From Larix kaempferi (taxonomy: Eukaryota; Streptophyta; Pinopsida; Pinales; Pinaceae), in contig BSBM01000753.1 of assembly GCA_027924585.1 (NCBI GenBank), positions 25,424,001 through 25,488,000 on the forward strand: a stretch of DNA of 64,000 nt, in the 5' to 3' direction. Shown piece by piece: positions 24,061 through 34,752 of this stretch. The notes below the pieces were generated by a model. The model saw nothing but the letters and a program-made list of their open reading frames with translations. It was not told the origin of the DNA and ran no database searches. Position 1 is the first letter of the stretch; each line of letters starts with the position of its first letter. The position numbers were made by a program, and so were the translations under genes.

Positions 24061-24830
24061 ACGATCCTCCATAGAATTTTAGGCATTAAAACCAACTAAA
24101 AATAAAAGTTACATGTTGTAATGTCAAAAAGTTAAAAGTTAGCGAATAGATATATTTTCCATCATTTTCATAAGATAGTTCATGTAAATTGACTATCCAC
24201 ACACACACATAGTACTAATTAAATTTTTAATAAAAAAATTAAATAATTGATATTCATAAAAAAAAATATAAATTTAATTGATAATAATAAATATTAAAGT
24301 TAAATATGATCGCTAAATTTATTTATAATTAACATTATATTAATTTTAATTAAATTTAGGAATGATATTCACATTGAAAGATAGTGATGTCTATCTTTAT
24401 CATTCAATAAAAAGACACAACACACAATGTTTTTTAAATGTTAATTCTAACAACATTGTATTAGAGAGACATCGTAAGGATCAGCTAGACACCAAAAAAT
24501 GCAACAAGAGGTGAGTATGGACCGGTATATTGTGCTATTTTGTTGTGACACAATCATTGATTACTTCTTGTTGGCCGGAAAAAAAAGCCAAAGCTACAGA
24601 CATATAATTGATCCTGCATAACATACTGTGGTGGCATATACCCACTATATATACCATGTACAACATCAAAGATTATCTAATGAAAACAAAATTAAGAACT
24701 TAAAAAATGTAAATCCCAAAAGCAAAGATTGCTTAAAGTAAAAGCTTTACCGAGAATGTGAATCCCAAAAATAATTATTGTCAATCATGTTGTAATGGTT
24801 CTGTAAATCCCATACGTGCGTCCCACTATG
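24061..24830. other. AT-rich loop sequence, no gene seen
   Basis: No recognisable coding, RNA or element signal. Confidence 0.4.
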
Positions 24831-24839
24831 CACCTTTTC

Positions 24840-24945
24840 GCAGTATCATGTCGAGTTTGTCCCCGCCGCAACCTGCAACAACAAAGAATGGTATGCCGAG
24901 TTTGTCTCCACTGCAACCTGCAACAAAAAAGAATGGTAGAATCTG
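24840..24945. repeat. Two-unit tandem repeat of about 45 bp
   Basis: ATGCCGAGTTTGTCTCCACT plus GCAACCTGCAACAAAAAAGA occurs twice (about 24,847 and 24,892) with few differences. A weaker third echo (AGTATCATGCCGAG) is near 25,110. Confidence 0.75.
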
Positions 24946-25475
24946 ATGCTAGTTTCCCATTCTCCTTGTAGTAAGTTCCCCCCTATTAGATGAACCCTGT
25001 GCATCAACCAAGCTAAGCATAGATTAGAGTATATGTGAGCAAAAATCCATGAGTGTGATAGAGAGCTCTCCCTCTCTCTGCTCGCCACACTTTCCACCTT
25101 TGAGCAGTATCATGCCGAGATTTCCCCCCCGAAAGAACAAACCAACAAATTTAAGTAGAAAATACTAAGAAAGGACAACAATAAAAACGTAAAGTATATT
25201 AAAAAAGTTTTGAATACATTTCTAAGTAAATTAGTGGCAAAATTTTGATAAAATGGATTGCTTTTCTCCATCGTATTACCCATTGAGGTATTTGATACTG
25301 GTGTTACACTTCTTGAATGATTTCGCCAACACGGTTTTAAATTTATCTTAATCTAAAGCCATAAAACTGAAGAATGTCATGTCTTTGACGGATCCAGCAA
25401 TAAAACCCCAAAACCCTAACAATATGAATACCTCTCAAACACCTAGATGCATTTGCCTTGAATTTCGATCGTATC

Positions 25476-25509
<34 letters not shown>

Positions 25510-25531
25510 GTCTGGTTTAATCCAATAAGAA

Positions 25532-25795
25532 TCAGAGCGCCTCGATGCTCCTTGGAGAAGCAGGCGGAGGCCTCAAGGGCACCGACGGGGGAGGGAGAGG
25601 AGCAGCGTGGGCATGGGCTTGAACATTGGCGTTGTGAACCGCAGACTGGCGATGAAGACGGCAACGGAACGAGCCAGCGTGTCTGGTGGGAGCGCAAACA
25701 CACGTCTTGAATCCGTTGCTCGACAACGAGTTCGCGGACCACGACCTCCTCATCGAGGGCGCCGGTGTAGTAGATGAATCCTTGCGGGGGGCCAC
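25532..25795 (-). CDS. Small serine-rich-type plant protein with CxCxPTxHxGSFRCxLH motif
   Basis: An 87-codon frame on minus with Met at 25,795 and a stop after IEAL. The N-terminal third is Ser-rich (MRRSWSANSLSSNGFKT). The centre carries CVCAPTRHAGSFRCRLHR, the hallmark of a family of small serine-rich land-plant proteins of unknown biochemical role. The tail is Ala/Pro/His-rich. The region is clearly more GC-rich than its surroundings, and no stop interrupts the frame, so it may be a living single-exon gene or a recent pseudogene. A TAA run lies just downstream (25,477-25,507). An overlapping longer frame in another phase (25,443-25,832) is a shadow. The domain match is from recall of the motif, not from a search. 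Confidence 0.6.
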   Translation of the reverse strand: MAPRKDSSTTPAPSMRRSWSANSLSSNGFKTCVCAPTRHAGSFRCRLHRQSAVHNANVQAHAHAAPLPPPSVPLRPPPASPRSIEAL

Positions 25796-25869
25796 AGGCG
25801 GAGACGACGATGCGTCTGGTGCTTCGCTTCATCTGCTATCAGATCTGAGGAGCTCATTTTCTCATGCAA

Positions 25870-26475
25870 ATTACTCAAACACACATAGGAAAATTAAAAA
25901 ATATGGTGTGGATCATATCTTCTGGAATGAATTTTGCTCTGCGTTTATCATAGTCTGGTAACATGCTTGAGTGTGAGACCATCCATGAAATACCATAGCT
26001 TGCAGACCACGGAAACAGCTCTGTAGATTCTGCAGGTCCTCCAAGTACCCCATCCCACATTCTATAATTTCATCCGGAATCACATCGCTTGCAAATGTTC
26101 TTCTGGTCTTCTAAACTCTTCTATCCGCTGAGTCATTTATCTCAACTGAACGCCTTCGATACGTGTCAATGAAACTGTTAATACCTAGCCTCCACCACGA
26201 TGCCCATTTCTTATGCCAACCGGACACTGAAACTGTATCAAACGTAGAATATATAGTTATTGCCACACGTCGACTAACTTCCTCGTTGGCAAGCAATAAG
26301 CACCCCGCAGCAGACTACTTAATGCTGTTGCGGGGCACTGACATAGCCTGAGTCCTCCGTAAGTCCGTTCGTATAATATTTTACCTGAAAATTTTCCGGC
26401 GTTTGTTGGAGCAGTTGCCCATGGGCCATGCCCATGCTCAATGTCCATCACCACAATCCTGCGGAACCCCATCCC
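25870..26475 (-). pseudogene. Coding-like remnants of an unidentified gene
   Basis: Several adjoining minus frames look more protein-like than the background: about 26,257-26,472 (VVMDIEHGHGPWATAPTNAG, ending with a possible GTAAAA splice donor near 26,390), about 26,111-26,296 (ANEEVSRRVAITIYSTFDTV, SGWHKKWASWWRLGI), and about 25,875-26,060 (MWDGVLGGPAEST). Frameshifts and a stop separate them. I do not recognise the family. They could be exons of a decayed gene or chance frames in a GC-richer island beside the serine-rich gene and the dioxygenase fragment. Confidence 0.3.
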
Positions 26476-26577
26476 AGTATGGTCAGCATTAATGGCATCC
26501 TCATTTCAAATTTGAAATTGTAAGCCCGCTGAAATTGTGATTTTGAAATTTGTAAACCCGCCCTGGTTGGATTTGGG

Positions 26578-26608
26578 GGCATTGTTCAGTCCTGTAATGG
26601 CTGCCTAT
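26578..26608 (+). repeat. 31-bp direct repeat, left copy
   Basis: GGCATTGTTCAGTCCTGTAA followed by TGGCTGCCTAT, identical at 27,216-27,246. The two copies border the dioxygenase fragment. Confidence 0.93.
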
Positions 26609-27217
26609 TCCCTGTCATCAATCTAGCAGGCCTGGAAGACATCGATCAACGCTTCAAGACTGTGAGCCAAATAGCCCAAGCATCCCAGGAATGGGGTTTC
26701 TTTCAGGTACGATGGCGATCTCTATTTTGGCTTTTCTTTTTCATTTCTGTGTCGATTATCCAACCAACTCCGTTATTGTTGGCCTTCTGATTTCATGGGT
26801 TTTCAATTGTTTTGAAGATAATAAATTGTGGCATACCTCTGTCATTGCTGGATAGTGTAAAACGAGTTTCACTGGAGTTCTTTGAACTTTCATTAGAAGA
26901 GAAACGGAAACAGTGCCCTGTGAGGCCTGGTACTCTAATGCTCGAAGCCTATGGCCGTTTCTTTGACATCTCTGATGACACAGTCCTGGATTGGGTGGAT
27001 GCTCTTGTTCATTATATTTCTACAGAGTGGGCCAAAGCAGTTGAGCACTGGCCTAAAACACTCTCCACATACAGGTACAACTCTGTACACCCATATGCTC
27101 TGTGTGTGATATTTGAAACCTTGATAATGGGCTTGCATCCATTCTGATACATTATTGTATGCTCTGTCAAGGGAAACATATGAGAAATATGGGGAGGAGG
27201 TAACGGGGCTTTGGAGG
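26608..27217 (+). pseudogene. 2-oxoglutarate/Fe(II) dioxygenase fragment, N-terminal exons
   Basis: Three exon pieces with canonical splice sites. Piece 1 (26,608-26,706): FPVINLAGLEDIDQRFK to EWGFFQ, the start of a DIOX_N domain. Intron 26,707-26,817 (GT...AG). Piece 2 (26,818-27,074): IINCGIPLSLLDSVK, EFFELSLEEK, AYGRFFDISDDTVLDWVDAL, ending STYR. Intron 27,075-27,171. Piece 3 (27,172-27,217): ETYEKYGEEVTGLW, then a stop inside a 31-bp direct repeat. The catalytic C-terminal domain (iron-binding H-x-D and His, and the R-x-S that binds 2-oxoglutarate) is missing, so no enzyme can be made. Family members oxidise flavonoids, hormones and other small molecules in the cytosol; the subfamily cannot be told. 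Confidence 0.82.
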
Positions 27218-27246
27218 CATTGTTCAGTCCTGTAATGGCTGCCTAT
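27216..27246 (+). repeat. 31-bp direct repeat, right copy
   Basis: Identical to 26,578-26,608. It interrupts the third dioxygenase exon piece with an in-frame stop. Confidence 0.93.
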
Positions 27247-27294
27247 CACGTGACGCCTTTGATTTCATTGAGTGTGACGGCTTACCTGTTGCAG

Positions 27295-27409
27295 GGAAGG
27301 GCTCGTAGTTCTTGTGGATCCGAAAGCTTTTCGTCTCTGGGAAATTTACACATAGGATGGAAGTGAAGTTGAATGGTATCCAGTGGAAATACTAAGTAAG
27401 GACCAAGAG
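27295..27409 (+). pseudogene. Possible internal exon of an unidentified gene
   Basis: Preceded by a pyrimidine tract and acceptor (TTACCTGTTGCAG) and followed by a donor (GAG|GTGAGA). One phase reads EGLVVLVDPKAFRLWEIYT, a stop, then DGSEVEWYPVEILSKDQE. The composition is protein-like, but the family is not recognised and the single stop suggests decay. It does not continue the dioxygenase family pattern that ends just upstream. Confidence 0.35.
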
Positions 27410-27446
27410 GTGAGACGATTGAGAAAATCTGAAAGGTATAAATGTT

Positions 27447-28400
27447 CACAACGAATGAGATTAGGATGAATGAGAGCGGCTGTTTCAGTCATATCGCCAT
27501 TAAACCATGTTGTTGCAGTTTGGAATAAAGAAGGAGAATTGTTGTACAGATAGAATGGAGCGGGTTTATTTCAGTACGATCTGTTTTTTCACTTGTTTTC
27601 CTTCGAGGTAAACAATATCTGGTTGCCATAGTATAAGTGGACATCTTCTACCTGCTAGGCGCTTATGTTTTTTATATTTATATGCATATTTCAGTAGTTT
27701 CTACAAGGATTGGTAAATTGACATTGACATTGTTATAAATTAGGCATTTTAGATGTTCTCAAGTTTACACTGGAAAGTGAAAACTTATTTGTGGTGGTTT
27801 TGAATGAGTCTTTACATTTCGACTAATTCGCGATCGACCCCACCTAACTCCCTGATATATCTGGGTTCTCCCCATTATCTCAATCTATACTCCCCCGGTT
27901 ATAGAGATGACCACCTGCATACACGCCTCGCCATTCTGCCTCTCGTGCATCCCGCCATTTAACCCCCATTCTTGCATCGCCGCATTCCCAATTAAACCCA
28001 TTCTACCACATTGGACTAGTACCAGGAGGGCAAAACAGGATATCAGCATGTAGTATAACCTTAGCTTAGAACAGTAGCTTTATAAAGAGCCTTGGTTGAA
28101 ATAGCCCTGTCGAAATAGTAGCCCTGGTTGAAAGAGTCCTGTTTAAATAAGAGCCTTAATGATGAGCCCTGTTTAATGAGCGAGGAAAATTGTTGCACAT
28201 ATAGGATGGAATACGTTTACAATACGATCTGCATATTCACTTGTTTGCTTTGAGTAAACAATATCAGGTCGCCTTCATGATATCTATATTTATATTCGAG
28301 CAGTTTCTACAAGGATGATTATTTTATATTTTTGTAATAACTCGGTATTTTAGATGTTTTGAAGCTGTTACATTGCAATATCTTTTCGTGGTGGTTTCTG
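27447..28400. other. Loop sequence without recognised genes
   Basis: A GC-richer island at about 27,830-28,020 (repeated CGCC, CATCCCGCCATT phrases) has no clear frame. The rest is AT-rich. Confidence 0.4.
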
Positions 28401-28404
28401 CAAG

Positions 28405-28615
28405 AAAAAACATGATATAAATCTTATATTGTTGTTTATACCAACCGTTTTAGTTTTATGAGATATTTCCAAAATTGAATATGATATAGATCTTATATTG
28501 GTGTCTATACCATCCGTTGTAGTTTTAAGCGATATTTCCAAAATTGAATATGATATAGATCTTATATTGGTGTCTATACCATCCGTTGTAGTTTTAAGCG
28601 ATATTTGGAAATTTA
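28405..28615. repeat. Tandem repeat, three units of about 71 bp
   Basis: ATGATATAGATCTTATATTG then GTGTCTATACCATCCGTTGT recurs three times (about 28,413, 28,480, 28,551). Units two and three are nearly identical; the first is diverged. Confidence 0.85.
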
Positions 28616-29051
28616 TATTTTGGAGGGAAGCAATATAAAGTGGTTTTTTTTTAAACGATTATATCAGTTCTAATAATAGTACTTCATGGACATTATGTTG
28701 ATTTAGGTTAGGCAACTTTTGTTAATACTTGTTTATTTATGATTCAAGTAATATATAAAACTTTTTGTAAATTTCTCAATAGTTGGCTGAGGAATGCAAT
28801 GACGGTTTGATTTTTCTTTTGAATTCATTTGTATATTTATTTTTATTTTAAGCTGGTAGTACATTGGTAGAGTTTATTGTGTATTTTAGTTCTTATTAAG
28901 CACGTTGTGTGGTTTGGTTTTGATACCATGATATAGTTGTGAAACAAAATTTACACTAATAGGTTTTTATATCTTAGAATTTAGGGTGGACTACCATCTA
29001 TGTCCCTCTCCTAGATTGAAGGAGGATGGGACAAGTGTATTGTCCAAATTA

Positions 29052-29385
29052 ATTTTATGGGTCTCATCTTTAAAATTCCAAATAAACAATTATAAGAAAA
29101 AAGAAATATAAAAACATAACTGGTAATAGGTAGTGATGCATGAATAACTTGTAGCTCATGCATGGGTAATAGGTAGTGAAACACAATCCATTTAACTAAA
29201 GAAGGTAACAAGTAGCTATTTTATGGGTTTCATGTTCAAAATTCCAAATAAACAATTATAAGAAAAAAGAAATATAAAAACATAACTGGTAATAGGTAGT
29301 GATGCATAAATAACTTGTAGCTCATGCATGGGTAATAGGTAGTGACACACAATCCATTTAATTAAAGAAGATAACAAGTAGTTAA
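29052..29385. repeat. Tandem duplication of 166 bp
   Basis: TTTTATGGGTCTCATCTTTA at 29,053 recurs with few changes at 29,219. Both copies contain GGTAATAGGTAGTGATGCAT and a purine-rich AAGAAAAAAGAAATATAAAA. Confidence 0.9.
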
Positions 29386-31280
29386 AGCATACGCCACGGA
29401 TCATTACAACTAAACATGCATGGCGTACAAGTAACACATAACTTGTTACCTATGGGCATTAAGTTGACATAACTTGTTACCTATTAATATTAAGTTGTTA
29501 TGTTATTAATATTAAGTTGTGTTAGTAATAAAATATTGTTATAATTGTGTAGTATGGTTTTGAATCTACCATAAATGTGTAGTATGGTTTTGAATAATTC
29601 CATGTATTAGTTTTATTTTTTGATTGAATGATGTACATGGGAGATCAATTATTGTGTCTGCTTGTTTTTTTATTTTAGTATATAAGGGAATCTTTTTGTG
29701 AGCACAAGGGAAGGTCGGGCCTATGTGTTGGATGTTTTTTAAGTTTTGTGTGATTATAATTTTCAGAAATGGTTTTTTAAGAGAAGTTTTAGTTTGTTTA
29801 TTTTGAAATTTCATTTTATAAAATAAAAAAAATTCTGAGAATAAATGGAAAGTACACCTTTAATCCTCTCTATTGCCAACCCATGTTTTTTTTCATTGGA
29901 AAATGATCCATTGTTCAATGTAACAATGTAAAGCTTTTATTTAAAATGATCCTCTAATACAAAGTTTGGCCGGCCCCCAAGACCCTCTAGATGCTTTACT
30001 TATAGAACAAGCAAAGCAGGCCAATGTGTAGTCCTTCAATTGCATTTTTATATCTATAGAGAGAACAAATCTAGGCTTTTGAGTGGAACTTGGAAGTCTA
30101 AAATATTATGCTTTAATATAATCACTCTAAATTACCTACAATAAAAGAAATGCTGTGAAATGTCGTTAGTGAATATTTGGTTGGGTTTATTTATTTATTT
30201 TATTTTTACAATAATAATATCTTGTACTAATTTTATTGTACTCATTCTTCTTTGCTATGAGTTTAATTAGTTTTAAATAAATATAAAAATAATTTTATAA
30301 AAAAATAAACAAATAATATTTTTTAAATCAAATATTTATAAAATAAATTCAATTATGTAATAAAACATATTAAGGTATTAGCTATTAGTTAATGTAGATT
30401 TATTTCAATTTCTATTTTTAAGTATCAAAAGATAAGTGTAAACATATTGATGTATAAAAGATCACGATATAAGATGGATTTGTTTTAATTTATTTATTTT
30501 TTATTGGTTTTATTTTTCTCCTTTTGACATTAAAGATGGAAAGTGAATTTTCCATTTTTACTTCAATGATACTATCATATGCATATATGTGCAAAAATAA
30601 AGCAAACATATCTCATGTGAGAGCATCTCATTTCTCTTATAAATAAAATACATAGTTTTTTTTAGCTATTATAAATAAAAATACATACTACTTCTCAATA
30701 CTCATTAATTTAAGATAAGTTCTATGATAGAATTCAACCATTTTGCAATGTCTTCAATTCTACTTATTGCTTTTAATTGAGGTTAATGTCAACTACAGTT
30801 TGTCTTAAAGTATCATTAAGAAATTTAGATAGCGTTAATACTTTCTAAACTTCTCTTGAGCTTGTAGTGTGCCATCTTATGGGCCATTTCCAACAATCAA
30901 TTGTGATATTTCATTTTCTCTTGCATCTCTTCAATTAGCAAATGATTTGACTCCCCTTTTTGGTAATTGTGATGTTTACCTAGTCAAAATGTCTTGATTA
31001 TCAAATACCACATAAACATCCCCTCATTGACAACAATCTAACTTTAATGCAATATTGTTGACAAGGCACCCTATTAATCCTTCAATTCAAGTTGTTTGTC
31101 TAATCTCCATCTTGGTCATCAACATATGCACAATAGTGGACCATAGCTTAGTCGATACACTAGTGGAATTGGTCTTTGATATTCTTTTAGTTGGTTATTC
31201 TTTGTCAATCATTAGACTTGGTTCAATCAACTTCCTCAGTGGATCCCACCTCTACTTTCTCTAGTGTTCTTTTGGTTGAT
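29386..31280. other. AT-rich loop sequence without recognised genes
   Basis: Only short open frames (for example 31,055-31,264) without domain signals. No element ends recognised. Confidence 0.4.
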
Positions 31281-32345
31281 CCAATTTAAGATCAACGACC
31301 CCAATGAACTTTTTCCTCCCAAATCAATTATTATTTTGATAGATTCTGCCATTTGATTTTGTACTTTACGGTTTACCTTTGTCCAAGATTCCCCACATCT
31401 ACCTTAAGGATTCCATCTAGTTCTAAGATCAACTTTCCCTTTTCATTAGTTAGAGGGAACTTTGTCTGAGTAACCACCTCACTACTCAATTTATTTTAAA
31501 TAGGAAATACAAAATACAAAATGAGACTTCCATTGTTACAGATGTATAGTACATAAGTAATATTACCAATTCCTCATTGCACTCTATACAACCCATGAAA
31601 CTTGGGTTGAGTCTTGTTCTTACCTAGGGTAGTTGAAGAGTTATATATTTGTAGCCTTGTAATCGGATGTAGCATATATCCAATCTCAAAGTGTCCTTCT
31701 AAACAATGTTATTGTTTGTAGCTTGTTGTTTCATCATTTTGATTTCCATAGATAAGTTGTCCTTGAGGACATTGAAAATGATTTGCATTTATTTTCATGT
31801 CTTAGTGGTTGCATGGACTTTAACATTTTCAATGACCCATTGCTTAATTGATTGGTGTTCATAGCCATATATTAATTTAAACGAGCGATTTTTGATGTCA
31901 AAGTGATATGTAGTATTATACCAATATTCAACTAGATGCAACCACCTCATCCATATACTTTTCTGGTCTCCCATGTATATTCGAAGATACCCCTCTAATA
32001 ACATGTTAACTATCTCTATTTTCCCATTTATCTAAGGGTGATACACAATGCTTACATTAAAAGTGTCCCCTATTAATTTGAAAACTTAATGCCAAAAGTA
32101 ACCTACAAACTTGGTATCCTTGCTAAATTATAATGATGTTGTGACCAAGGAATCCATGGAGGTTATAAGTATGCTTGAAGAATATATTAAACTTTGAAGT
32201 TGTGAACTTAGTATTCAAAGGGACAATATGAGCAGCAGTGATTAGACAGTTGATAATTACCACAAAGATAACATAATTTCCTTTAGAGAGTGACAAATTC
32301 ATGATCAAGTTTATAGATTCCTCTTCCCACATCTAATTAGGGGTG
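31281..32345 (-). pseudogene. Ty3/gypsy chromovirus integrase and chromodomain remnant, copy 1
   Basis: On minus, in order: SINLIMNLSLSKGNYVIFVV (the SMDFI..LP.S.G.D.IFVVVD region of the integrase core), an interrupted middle, then LEGYLRIYMGDQKSIWMRWL and VEYWYNTTYHFDIKNRSFKL with YGYE, the classic end of the gypsy integrase core, then LGKNKTQPKFHGLYRVQ, and finally KYKIKWQNLS, which resembles the chromodomain EYLVKWKNLP. That makes it chromovirus-like. Integrase inserts element DNA, and the chromodomain targets it to chromatin. Frameshifts and stops mean it is dead. Confidence 0.75.
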
Positions 32346-33190
32346 ACATTAGACTAGAGAAGGTCAACTTAAGAAATGTTTTATACCTTATTGTGTTAAC
32401 AAGTGATTGCATTGTGCAACAAATTGCTCATTCAACCATATCTCTAGTTAGACAAAGAGCAATATACCTCTAGTCTAAACTAGCTTTCTAAACGATGTTG
32501 GTTAGCTTCTTGTTTCATCATTTTTGTTGAACCCATAGATAAGTTGTCTTTTAGGACACTAAAAAGGCTAGACATTTATTTTCATCTGTAAGTTGTTTTA
32601 GGGACTTTAACATTAGAAATAGCTTGATGCTTAGGTGATATAGCCATATAATTCTTTAAAAGGGGTCATTTTGATTACAGAGTGATGTGTAGTATTATAA
32701 CAATATTCAACTAATTGTAACCACCTCATCCATCTAATTTGTTGGTATCTCTTGTACATTCAAACTTGCCCTTCTAAGAACTTGTTAACAATCTGTGTTT
32801 CTAATTTGTCTAATGGTCATATGTATGACTAAGGTTAATTTAAAATATCTTGCCAAAATTAACATACAAACTTGGGATTTTTGTGACCAATGATGTGGTG
32901 ATTAGGGAGTCAATGGAGCTTATATGGCATGCTTAAAGAATAAATCAACAACCTTTGAAGTTGTAAACATAGTAGTAAAAGGAATAACATGAGCATATCT
33001 AGTTATACAAATGATTACCACAAACTTGACATCATTTTATTTAAAAAGTGACAAATCTACAATGAATTCCAATAATACCTCTTCCTAATTCTATTTGGAG
33101 ATGACATTAGGCTAGAGATGACTAAGATAAGGAAGGATTTTCTACTAAATTGTGTTAGTAATGATCACATTATGAAATAAATCGCCCAAT
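32346..33190 (-). pseudogene. Chromovirus integrase remnant, diverged tandem copy 2
   Basis: Runs parallel to copy 1 at an offset near 780 bases: the phrase GTGTAGTATTATAACAATAT at about 32,685 answers 31,910, and ATTACCACAAACTTGACATC at about 33,015 answers 32,257. It is more decayed; no frame longer than a few dozen codons remains. Confidence 0.65.
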
Positions 33191-34064
33191 GTTAGACTTA
33201 GTTTCTACCATAAATGTTGGAGTATACATTCTTGTGAATTTTATGGAAATAGTAACATGGCTCACAGAGGGTGTTGCATGTCGTAATGAAGAGATTGTTG
33301 CCTAAGAGGAGAGGCACATCAAGGCCATAAATATATAAAGAACATTATAGAGTTCAAATGGCATCATTCAAAATAAATGGTGGCCCTAATGGGTCTTGAT
33401 TGCATTCTTCTTGTTATTGCTTCATTTTTTTTGTGAGACTATTCCTAAATACATCATAGTGCACAACAAAACATATAATTTAGAATATCATTCTGCATCA
33501 TGACCATTTTCCAGCCTACTAAGCAAAACCAAAATTTGAGTGGATTGCTTCCTTGGTTTCACAACTTTACGTTCACTTGGTCACACAAGTCATGTTGAAA
33601 TCCTTTTATACCCATGCGAATCTGAAATCATGGAACTCATCTATATTCATGGTCAAGCATTGACTTATGCAGCTCTAGGGTGGCATATGAAGCTAATTGA
33701 ATTTTCGATCGCAGGAATACATGGTCCTTGGCCTCCCAAAGGTCTCATCAAGCACATGGGAGCCCACTAGTGAATGAGGGGCATTCACATTGAATCTAGT
33801 TCACCATCAAAGCTTAGGAGATGTGGCTACATTATACAAGAAGGAAAACATTACAAGCTTATGACAAAGGAGTGAACTTGGAGATCTTACATCTCTCTTC
33901 AATCATCTCTAACATCCATTGCATTCATGCTTGATTGTGTTCTTTCATGAATGAGGCAAGGTTTCTTTATCCATCATAGTTAGAGAGAACATTGAAGGAG
34001 GAAAAAAACAACCACAAGGAGAGTTTTGGAGCCCACTTGCTTGCATTAACCCTTATTAAGCTTA
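33191..34064. other. Loop sequence left of the palindromic array, no gene supported
   Basis: A 76-codon plus frame (33,540-33,770) reads like protein in places (HGQALTYAALGWHMKLIEF) but has no recognised domain. No element ends seen. Confidence 0.4.
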
Positions 34065-34752
34065 CGCATATATGGAAGCTGTGCATATATGGAAGCTGCG
34101 CATATACGAAAGCTTCCGTATATGCCCAGCTTCTGTATATGCACAGCTTCCGTATATGCGCAGCGCATATGCAGAAGCTGCACATATACAGAAGCTCCCG
34201 TATATGCCTAGCTTCCGTATATGCACATATTTTGGAAGCTTTCGTAAGGCGTTCTAATACACTATGCATATACGGAAGCTTCCGTATATGCCCATATGCG
34301 GAAGCTTCCATATATGCACTGCGCATATATGGAAGCTTTCGTATATGCATATGCGGAAGCTTCAGTATATGCGCAGCTGCTTCCGTATATGCACAACGCA
34401 TATACGGAAGCTTCCGCATATGCGCATATACGAAAGCTTCCATATATGCTCAGCTTCCGTATATCCGCATATACGACAGCTGCGCATATACGGAAGCTTC
34501 ATTTTATGCGTGCAAGCTTCCGTATATGCGCGCATATACAGAAGCTTTCGTATATGCGCGCATATACAGAAGCTTTCGTATATGCGCATATGCAGAAGCT
34601 GCGCATATATGGAAGCTTTCGTATATGCCCAGCTTTCGTATATGCCTAGCTTTTGTATATGCACATATATGGAAGCTTCCGTATATGCACAGATTTTGGA
34701 AGCTTTCGTAAGGCGTTCTATATGTGGAAGCTGCACATATACGGAAGCATAA
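34065..34752. repeat. AAGCTT-centred palindromic satellite, block 1
   Basis: The array is built from the module CATATACGGAAGCT in both orientations. Two modules meet head to head as TATACGGAAGCTTCCGTATA, a perfect palindrome, and are joined tail to tail through GCGCA, itself inside TATGCGCATA. Single-base variants (CATATATGG, CATATACAG) are common. A longer phrase, GGAAGCTTTCGTAAGGCGTT, recurs (about 34,229 and 34,690). The module has no stop codon in any of six frames, which makes long meaningless open frames on both strands (for example 33,992-34,711). Confidence 0.95.

Noticed and set aside
27830-28020. GC-richer island considered as a gene or ribosomal RNA fragment
   Set aside because: No conserved rRNA word and no open frame of note on either strand.
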